Shown here: piece after piece, positions 57,756 through 64,000 of the stretch
How the letters are laid out: every line of letters begins with the position of its first letter
Numbering within the stretch: the stretch's first letter is position 1
NCBI GenBank assembly: GCA_030425425.1
Contig: JAUIAO010000028.1
Span: forward strand, 1-64,000
Origin: Bacteroidia bacterium
Lineage (GTDB): Bacteria > Bacteroidota > Bacteroidia > Cytophagales > Cyclobacteriaceae
DNA length: 64,000 nucleotides
Direction of reading: 5' to 3'
The notes under the pieces: generated by a model
What the model was told of the DNA's origin: nothing
What the model saw: the letters and a program-made list of their open reading frames with translations, nothing else
The model's database searches: none
Translations under genes and position numbers: made by a program

Positions 57756-60196
57756 AAAAGACTGTAAGCATCAATATTGGCAGTGTAATCTTCCATATTG
57801 AAGAAGACGGATATGAAAAGCTCAAAAACTATCTGGATTCGGTCAATAAGTATTTTTCTTCTTTCGAAGACAGCAAGGAAATTATTGCTGACATAGAAAA
57901 CAGAATTGCAGAAATCTTTCTGGAAAAACTCACCGACGGGCGACAAACAGTTTCTTTAGAAGATGTGGATGAATTGATTGCCACGATGGGTACAACGAGC
58001 GATTTTGAAGCAACCATAGAGTCCGAACCTGTAGAAAAAGAACCCTCTAAAGAGGAACAAACTGAATCTAAAGGGCCTGAACCGGAATCAGAACCTACGA
58101 ATCAGCCAAAAAGACTCTATAGAGATATACGTCGAAAAATGCTGGGTGGAGTAGCCTCAGGTATCGCCTATTATTTTAGTATTGATCCCCTCTGGATCAG
58201 ACTCCTGATTCTTGCACTGTTTTTCAATGTCCTACTTCTAGGGCTCAGCGGATTTACGCTGCTCATTTATATCATTTTGTGGATTGTGGTGCCAGGAAAT
58301 GTGGATCTCCAAGAAGACAAAAGAGTGAAAAAGCTCTTCAGGGATTCAGATAGCAGAGTGCTGGGTGGCGTAGCTTCTGGCATAGCCAGATATTTTGGAG
58401 TCGATATTGTGGTCATCAGATTATTATTTATTGTGTCAGCCATTTTTGGAGCTGGGATACTGCTTTATATCATTCTCTGGATTATCACTCCTGAAGCCAA
58501 AACGATCACCGAAAAAATGCAAATGCAGGGGGAGCCTGTTACCCTCTCCAATATTGAGGATAATGTAAAGCGTGGCCTTAATGTGGATGAGGGTGAAGAA
58601 AGTCCATTGGTCAAAGTGTTACTTTTTCCATTCCGATTGATTGCAATTGTTATCAATGGATTAGGTAAAGCTTTGGGTCCGGTATTGAAGTTCGGAGTAG
58701 AAGTGCTCCGAGTATTATTTGGAGGCATCATTAGCCTGAGTGGTTTTTCTGTAATGCTCGCCATGATCATCTCCCTGTTCGCTTTTCTGGGGTTATCCGG
58801 TTTGGATCACTATGCTTACGTGGATGATGTTCCCGTTGAATTGATCAAATCCAGTCTCGACGACTGGACGGTGATTTCAGGGTTCCTGGTCTTCTTTATT
58901 CCAGCACTTGCCCTAACGCTAGTAGGTCTGATGGTTATACTCAAGAGAAGAATTATGAAGCCATATGTAGGCTGGTCATTCCTGGGCGTTTGGTTCATTG
59001 CTTTGATTATTGCCAGTGTCTCTATTCCAAAGTTCGTACATGAATTCAGCACAGAAGAAGTGGTACGAAAAGACTTTACTTACCCAATGACTGAGGCTAC
59101 ACCTACGCTACGCTTGAATGACCTGGGTGGTGATTCTTTCGACGATGTAGATCTGCGGCTGAGGGGTCACAGTGACAGCACTTATCAGCTGTTGCTAACC
59201 ATAGAAAGCCGTGGTGCCAATAAAGAAGATGCAGAAAATAATGCAGAAATGATCATTTACAATGTGGAACAGCAAGGTGACGACTTCTACTTCGACTCTA
59301 AAATGACTTTTGGAGAAGATGCAAAATTCAGGTTTCAAAATATAAAGGCTTATTTCTATGTGCCCTTCGGCAAAACCTTCCGAATGGAACAAGACTTGGA
59401 TGAAATTCTAGTCAACACATTACATCTCGATGGCTATCGTGCCTACCAGATAGAAGGAAATGATTGGGTGTTTGAGAGAGGTGGATTGAGATGCCAAACT
59501 TGTAATGATGATAGGTCATCAGTGGATGAGGATGATGATATCAGAAGGTCTTATGGCTCTGGCACTGATAAAATCACCTACGATTTCAGTGATTTTGATG
59601 AGATCAAAGTAGCCTCCTTTATTGATGTGGATATCAGTCAGGGAGACGAGTGGAAAGTAATTCTCAGAGGGGGTGATAACGACCTGGATGATGTCTATGT
59701 GAATCAGATTGGCAGTAAACTCGAAGTGAAATACAAAGAAGACAACTGGGAATGGTGGAGAGATCGCGATGGAGAGAAAGTAGCATTGTTCGTGACCTTG
59801 CCAGAACTAGAATACCTGGACTTGATCGGGGATGTAGATGGCGAAATCAAAGGCTTTGACAATGAAGAACTATCTATAGATGCTACAGGAGCTTGCGAGC
59901 TCTATCTCAATGTGTCTGTAGATGATTTGGAATTGAAGTTTGCCGGTGCATCAACAGCTGAAATCAAAGGAGATGTAGAAGATCTCAAGGCAGAATTGAT
60001 AGGAGCCTCAAAAATAGAAGCGTACGACCTGATGGCTGATCGTGCCAGAATCAAAGCCTCTGGAGCTTCCAAAGCAGAGGTCTATGCATCAGAAGAACTA
60101 GATCTCACATCTGATGGTGTAAGTAAAATCCGATATCGAGGAACGAGGAATGTATCTTCCCGTGACTCAGGCATGAGCACTATAGAAAGAGATTGA
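57752..60196 (+). CDS. PspC-domain membrane protein with head-GIN domain
   Basis: 814 residues. N-terminal cytoplasmic domain (~1-90), acidic Pro/Glu linker, two PspC domains (~121-181 and ~193-248, each with LGGVASGIA), further helices (~275-440), and a C-terminal head-GIN/DUF2807 beta-helix (~615-805) with repeats such as DATGACELYLNVSVDDLELK and GASTAEIKGDVEDLKAELIG. The PadR-PspC pairing is common in Bacteroidota; a role in envelope stress is assumed from PspC. The head-GIN domain probably lies on the extracytoplasmic side. Followed by a strong terminator. Confidence 0.88.
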   Translation: MKKTVSINIGSVIFHIEEDGYEKLKNYLDSVNKYFSSFEDSKEIIADIENRIAEIFLEKLTDGRQTVSLEDVDELIATMGTTSDFEATIESEPVEKEPSKEEQTESKGPEPESEPTNQPKRLYRDIRRKMLGGVASGIAYYFSIDPLWIRLLILALFFNVLLLGLSGFTLLIYIILWIVVPGNVDLQEDKRVKKLFRDSDSRVLGGVASGIARYFGVDIVVIRLLFIVSAIFGAGILLYIILWIITPEAKTITEKMQMQGEPVTLSNIEDNVKRGLNVDEGEESPLVKVLLFPFRLIAIVINGLGKALGPVLKFGVEVLRVLFGGIISLSGFSVMLAMIISLFAFLGLSGLDHYAYVDDVPVELIKSSLDDWTVISGFLVFFIPALALTLVGLMVILKRRIMKPYVGWSFLGVWFIALIIASVSIPKFVHEFSTEEVVRKDFTYPMTEATPTLRLNDLGGDSFDDVDLRLRGHSDSTYQLLLTIESRGANKEDAENNAEMIIYNVEQQGDDFYFDSKMTFGEDAKFRFQNIKAYFYVPFGKTFRMEQDLDEILVNTLHLDGYRAYQIEGNDWVFERGGLRCQTCNDDRSSVDEDDDIRRSYGSGTDKITYDFSDFDEIKVASFIDVDISQGDEWKVILRGGDNDLDDVYVNQIGSKLEVKYKEDNWEWWRDRDGEKVALFVTLPELEYLDLIGDVDGEIKGFDNEELSIDATGACELYLNVSVDDLELKFAGASTAEIKGDVEDLKAELIGASKIEAYDLMADRARIKASGASKAEVYASEELDLTSDGVSKIRYRGTRNVSSRDSGMSTIERD

Positions 60197-60217
60197 TAAA
60201 AACTTTCGGTTTGTTTT

Positions 60218-60256
60218 AAAAGCCCTGTCTCCAAACGAGGAGCAGGGCTTTTGCTT
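60218..60256 (+). terminator. Strong terminator after the PspC gene
   Basis: AAAAGCCCTG (60218-60227) pairs with CAGGGCTTTT (60243-60252), extended by CTCC/GGAG (60229-60232 and 60239-60242) around AAACGA. T-rich at the end. Confidence 0.85.
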
Positions 60257-60266
60257 TGTTCTGAAC

Positions 60267-60442
60267 TTTAACCCGGAATATGCATTAGAAAATCTATTAC
60301 GACCCTAACTGACTGCAAATCAGTAAAATGTAGAAGTTTCTCATTCTCACCATAGCGGTGCTATGCCTCATATCATAAAACTCCCTGATTTATAGCCACT
60401 TAGGTTCTCATTACGAAGTTCTAATACATAATCCGGGTTTAA
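60267..60442. repeat. Structured non-coding segment with terminal inverted repeats
   Basis: TTTAACCCGGAATATGCATTAG (60267-60288) and its near-reverse-complement at 60421-60442 (three mismatches in 22) bound a 176-nt segment, here quoted as ends only. Inside are CATAGC-GGT-GCTATG (60351-60365) and ACTGA/TCAGT (60308-60324) hairpins. No reading frame. It may be a small non-autonomous element, a structured RNA, or the 3' end signal region of the GH81 gene. Confidence 0.5.
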
Positions 60443-60455
60443 TTTTTATGACTGC

Positions 60456-63400
60456 CTATTTGGTAAATAATTTGACCACCTTCACGGGCTGTCCATCCAT
60501 ATCGAAAATTCGGATGATTAACACCTGACCCCCACGTACCGGAATCTCGGTATTGCCGATTGTCAAGTTAGATTCACCAAGCCTCTTTCCTGAAAGGGCA
60601 TACACTTCTGCCTTACCTCCTGCAAGTTTTTTATCTGCCATTATGGTTACTAAACCATCATATGACCAGACCTTTATTTGATCAGCCTGGTGTGACAGAG
60701 TCACTTCACTCTGCTCTAAAACAAACGAAACTTCATATGTCAAGGTCGTCACCTGATCTTCAGCAGTTACTACTATCGCCGTAGTACCTGGTAAAGATGT
60801 CGCAGGATTAACAGCTGCTGTTGCTGCAGAATGTGATGTGTTTGCGATTACCTCTGGAATTTCCACTGTTCCGGCCGGTAGCATGACCTCATAGGACATC
60901 TTAGTAGAAGCAAACCCATCAATTGTTACCCCATTTATTTTCAGATCATTCAAAGTAGCATCTGAAGAAACACTTGTTTCATCACCATAGAAATAAACAT
61001 TATCTATGTATGCGATGCTACCACCAGCTGGGATGCTGGAAAATATCAGTTGAGCGAAATTAGATCGGGTCGTCATATTGGCAAACTGCGAAACCGGAAT
61101 ATCATAGCTCACCCACTGACTTTGTTGGGGAGATTCGAATATTAATTCATGCTCCACATCATCACCTCCATCATAAGCAGCATTTGCACCAAAATCGACC
61201 AGTTTTATACGGAATGTCGTACTATTCGGACTCCAGACATCTACATGAAAATACTGCATATCGTTGATATCTATCTGACTCGCTATGGTTTCAATACCCA
61301 CAAAATTCAAATCAGTATATTTTTTCACGTCATTTCCTGCCACACTTGTTTCTTCCAGATTAGCCTCAGACCAACCCGTTCTCCAAGTGTCAACTTCCAC
61401 ATCATCATAAGCATCACTGAATAGTGAAATCACCTGACTAGCGGATTTGGTAGGAGTGGGTGCCGCCGTAGATGGTTCGTCTCCACCTTGCTGACCGTAA
61501 ACGAAATCTACTTTATAATTATTTGTCGATGACTCATCTGTAGAAGTCACTGAAATGATAGTGGTTCCGGGTAGATCTTGTGCAGGAGTAATTGTCACCT
61601 CTGCTCCCTCCACAGTTGGATCAGCCGTCACATTCGGTACTGTGGTGATGTCATCTGATAAAGATACCGTATAATTCATCACAGCAGGATTGAAGCCAGA
61701 CACAGTTACACCGTCTACTTTAAGATCTTTGAGTGTAGCATCCTGAGTAGGATCTACATCGCAATCATCACCAACCTGATATTGAATGTATTCTGTGACT
61801 GCCAGTCCTCCGGCAAACGCAAATTTGCAGGCATAACTTATGGTTTCGCCAGGCGTGAACGAACCGAGGTTTTTAGAAAATGTCAATCCTCCTTCATGAT
61901 CCATTTGAGATTCTTCAAAAGGTGACTCTTTCCACAAGAATGCCACTACTCCATTTTTATTCTGATCCTTCAATTCAAAAAATACTTTCACCTGATTACC
62001 CACCGTTTCGTATGTAGCAGAGTAGCCAGTAGAAAATCCTCCTTGAATGGCATTTGACCCTTCGGTAGTACATGATTTTACTTCGCTGACCGTGACCACA
62101 ACCAGCTGAGAACTATCTTTTGCGCCCCCATTGTCTGTAGCAATTGCCATCAATGAATGATCTCCTGTATTTGCATTAGCCCATTCCATTTCAAATGGTA
62201 GAGACTCATCCTCGCCTATTTTGGTCGCACCATCATAGAATTCTACTTTGACTACCTCTCCATCCAGATCACTGACAGCAGTCTTGATAGAAATGGTTTG
62301 TCCTTCACGGAATGTGGATTCTGAAGCCGGAGAAGTAATACTAACAGAAGGAGCAATATTATCTGTTGCAGAAACGATGACCAATACTTCATTTTGGTCA
62401 GAATAATTACCGTTAGACACTTCAAGCAAGCACTTGTAAATTCCCTCTTCAAGGTTACTAATTTCAGGATTGACTATGGTGGCATCAGAAAAAGTAATGG
62501 TAGATGGCCCATATACCTGAGACCAGTTGTAAGTGAGAGTTTGCCCATCAGGATCTGAACTTGCCGAGCCATCCAGCGTCCCGGTCGTAGCAGGTAATAC
62601 CACTAAGACATTGTCACCCGCATCCGCTACCGGCTGACTGTAATCCAGAGCACGATCAAAACTAAATGTCAATTTACCAAGGTTAAATTCTCCATGATCG
62701 AAAGCCAGACGCAGCACATTTTCTCCCTGTTTCAATGCCACATCACTCACAGACTTTGTTGACCATTTATCCCATCCTGAAGTGGACGAAAGAGAATAAT
62801 CTGGGCTGATCACTTTCCCATTCATCTCGAAATGGAATGGACCTCCTCCACTATCATTGCCGGAAGCATATCGGTAATCCAGATTATAATAACCTGATTG
62901 CTGCACGCTTACGGTATATTCAACCCACTCTCCAGAGGCTATCCAGCCAATTACGTCTCCTTCTGCACCTGCTGATTCTGCATCCACATATTGCTCCGAC
63001 CGGAAGTCCCCTTCATTATTTCTACTCAAATCTACATAGGCAATATTCTGACCTATTCCCCCCTGAAATTCGTCATAGTGAGCCGCTTCGATAGTGCCAG
63101 GCAGCTCATGAACTGCTCCCTGATATGGAACCTGCTCTCCTACTTGCACATTGATGATATTGGTTACATTGAAGTTTTCTCCTTCATATACCTTCGCATA
63201 AAACCCATGAATTCCCAATCCAAGATCATCTGCTTTCCATTCGAAAGGAGCCGTCTCATCCGTACCCAGTAAATCTTCCCCACTGTAAAAATTCACTTTA
63301 GTTGCTGTACCTTCTGTCACTGATGCACTCAAGGAAACACTTCCTCCCGGATATGCCTGGCTGAAATTGGAAGTGAGTTCAGCTGAAATATCCGCATCCT

Positions 63401-64000
63401 TGTTAGTAGCCATTGCATGAGCAGGCACCTCCAAAGTAAAACCATCCGTAAAAGTCACAGTCAAAGACTGATCACCATAATTATGAGCTACGTAAGTTTT
63501 CTCACTATCTTTTTCAAACACCACAGCGATTGGGTAATCCGCAGTAATATCCGTCCTTAATTCTCCCATTGCATTCATGGAATGAAGCCAATGATAAGTT
63601 TGTGCATCGGACACTCCGAATTTCAGGATTCGATCAGGGTAAGCATCATACATATCAATGGCTTTTTGTGGATCCATAAAAGAAAGGAACTTCCAAAATG
63701 TATCGTGCCATAGATTGGGGTTGGTGTCCTGATTACTCAAAATCCCAGTATTGGATTCTATTTCTGCCCATAGTTTCTTGATGTAATCTTTCTGATGAGC
63801 GAGATACAAAGATCCACCATGCATTGGGTAGAGCTCTATTCCATAAGAAGCCGTAATATCAGCCGTCCAAAAGGTACCATTGTCATAAGAATTTCCCCAT
63901 ACCCGTGACACAAGACTGTACTGCTGATTATCAGCAAAATTTCTTTCATGCACATCAAACCAATATTCCTCTATGGCAGTCTGCTCTGTGGTATACAGAT
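60456..64000 (-). CDS. GH81 endo-1,3-beta-glucanase, modular and T9SS-tagged (5' end outside window)
   Basis: The frame is open to the window edge; about 1181 residues are visible. Counting from codon 63953, residues 1-180 are the C-terminal part of a GH81 catalytic domain (VWGNSYDNGTFW, ASYGIELYPMHGGSLYL). Modules then follow: Ig-like (~195-272), CBM6-like (~280-436), PKD (~441-530), Ig-like (~535-625), an unassigned beta-sandwich (~630-727), cadherin-like/DUF5018-type (~738-817), another carbohydrate-binding-type sandwich (~830-990), a second cadherin-like copy (~997-1080) and a T9SS C-terminal sorting domain (~1085-1165, ending VVKLFTK). It would hydrolyse laminarin or similar 1,3-beta-glucan outside the cell. 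The catalytic acid/base lies upstream of the window. Confidence 0.85.
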   Translation of the reverse strand, partial: LYTTEQTAIEEYWFDVHERNFADNQQYSLVSRVWGNSYDNGTFWTADITASYGIELYPMHGGSLYLAHQKDYIKKLWAEIESNTGILSNQDTNPNLWHDTFWKFLSFMDPQKAIDMYDAYPDRILKFGVSDAQTYHWLHSMNAMGELRTDITADYPIAVVFEKDSEKTYVAHNYGDQSLTVTFTDGFTLEVPAHAMATNKDADISAELTSNFSQAYPGGSVSLSASVTEGTATKVNFYSGEDLLGTDETAPFEWKADDLGLGIHGFYAKVYEGENFNVTNIINVQVGEQVPYQGAVHELPGTIEAAHYDEFQGGIGQNIAYVDLSRNNEGDFRSEQYVDAESAGAEGDVIGWIASGEWVEYTVSVQQSGYYNLDYRYASGNDSGGGPFHFEMNGKVISPDYSLSSTSGWDKWSTKSVSDVALKQGENVLRLAFDHGEFNLGKLTFSFDRALDYSQPVADAGDNVLVVLPATTGTLDGSASSDPDGQTLTYNWSQVYGPSTITFSDATIVNPEISNLEEGIYKCLLEVSNGNYSDQNEVLVIVSATDNIAPSVSITSPASESTFREGQTISIKTAVSDLDGEVVKVEFYDGATKIGEDESLPFEMEWANANTGDHSLMAIATDNGGAKDSSQLVVVTVSEVKSCTTEGSNAIQGGFSTGYSATYETVGNQVKVFFELKDQNKNGVVAFLWKESPFEESQMDHEGGLTFSKNLGSFTPGETISYACKFAFAGGLAVTEYIQYQVGDDCDVDPTQDATLKDLKVDGVTVSGFNPAVMNYTVSLSDDITTVPNVTADPTVEGAEVTITPAQDLPGTTIISVTSTDESSTNNYKVDFVYGQQGGDEPSTAAPTPTKSASQVISLFSDAYDDVEVDTWRTGWSEANLEETSVAGNDVKKYTDLNFVGIETIASQIDINDMQYFHVDVWSPNSTTFRIKLVDFGANAAYDGGDDVEHELIFESPQQSQWVSYDIPVSQFANMTTRSNFAQLIFSSIPAGGSIAYIDNVYFYGDETSVSSDATLNDLKINGVTIDGFASTKMSYEVMLPAGTVEIPEVIANTSHSAATAAVNPATSLPGTTAIVVTAEDQVTTLTYEVSFVLEQSEVTLSHQADQIKVWSYDGLVTIMADKKLAGGKAEVYALSGKRLGESNLTIGNTEIPVRGGQVLIIRIFDMDGQPVKVVKLFTK

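Overview
The window is a chromosomal stretch of a Bacteroidota bacterium, most likely a marine member of the Cytophagales (a Reichenbachiella/Fulvivirga/Ekhidna-like organism; the genus is a guess). The evidence is a type IX secretion (T9SS) PorU-like sortase with a PorV/PorQ-type barrel, GLPGLI and DUF3857 proteins, CarboxypepD_reg outer-membrane barrels, PadR-PspC-head-GIN and zapA-rny gene orders, promoters with the Bacteroidota TAnnTTTG -7 box, and a T9SS-tagged GH81 laminarinase. Base composition looks near 40% G+C. I found no rRNA, tRNA or CRISPR array. Both ends cut genes: pheT on the left and the GH81 glucanase on the right.

Layout. 1-2826: housekeeping run pheT, coiled-coil gene, zapA, rny, closed by a terminator. 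2915-6780: two coupled DUF3857 proteins, the first with a transglutaminase fold that has lost its Cys and His, the second apparently intact. 6965-11836: GLPGLI lipid-free secreted protein coupled to a large outer-membrane barrel, then two tandem paralogous secreted proteins. 11914-15209: EamA transporter, two small proteins, acyltransferase and ankyrin lipoprotein. 15445-17499: membrane-bound AraC/TolB-like/TPR regulator with an unusual repeat block upstream. 17636-23973: redox region with sulfide:quinone oxidoreductase plus a 52-residue partner, DUF547 protein, and a coupled flavoprotein/membrane iron-sulfur pair followed by a Cys-rich lipoprotein. 24040-32288: mixed small genes, including a RAYT-type transposase between mirror-image hairpins, an MFS transporter, a lytic transglycosylase and an FMN glutamate-synthase-like protein. 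32352-32890: a yefM-yoeB toxin-antitoxin pair with a recognisable operator.

33000-37547: five tightly packed genes (three membrane/lipid-sugar glycosyltransferases, a rhodanese lipoprotein and a DUF2064 nucleotidyl/glycosyltransferase-like protein) that look like an uncharacterised glycan or glycolipid pathway. 37561-44040: a CHASE-type histidine kinase, a lipoprotein, a Crp/Fnr regulator divergent from hemJ-SCO-cytochrome c, and a second kinase. 44106-47429: a MacB/LolD-like ABC exporter whose permease has a His-rich periplasmic loop, with a DUF3299-like CxxC protein and a lipoprotein, suggesting metal handling. 47666-51122: cation/proton antiporter, universal stress protein, glutaminyl cyclase, SCP2 protein. 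51123-57165: PorU2-like giant sortase and PorV/PorQ barrel. 57408-60196: PadR regulator and PspC/head-GIN membrane protein. 60456-64000: modular GH81 glucanase.

No single locus is a proven new system. The best candidates are the flavoprotein/iron-sulfur pair, the five-gene glycan operon, the His-rich ABC cluster, the dead/live transglutaminase pair, and the hairpin-flanked RAYT element. All assignments come from reading the sequence by eye without database searches; residue positions are counted by hand and are approximate where stated with a tilde.
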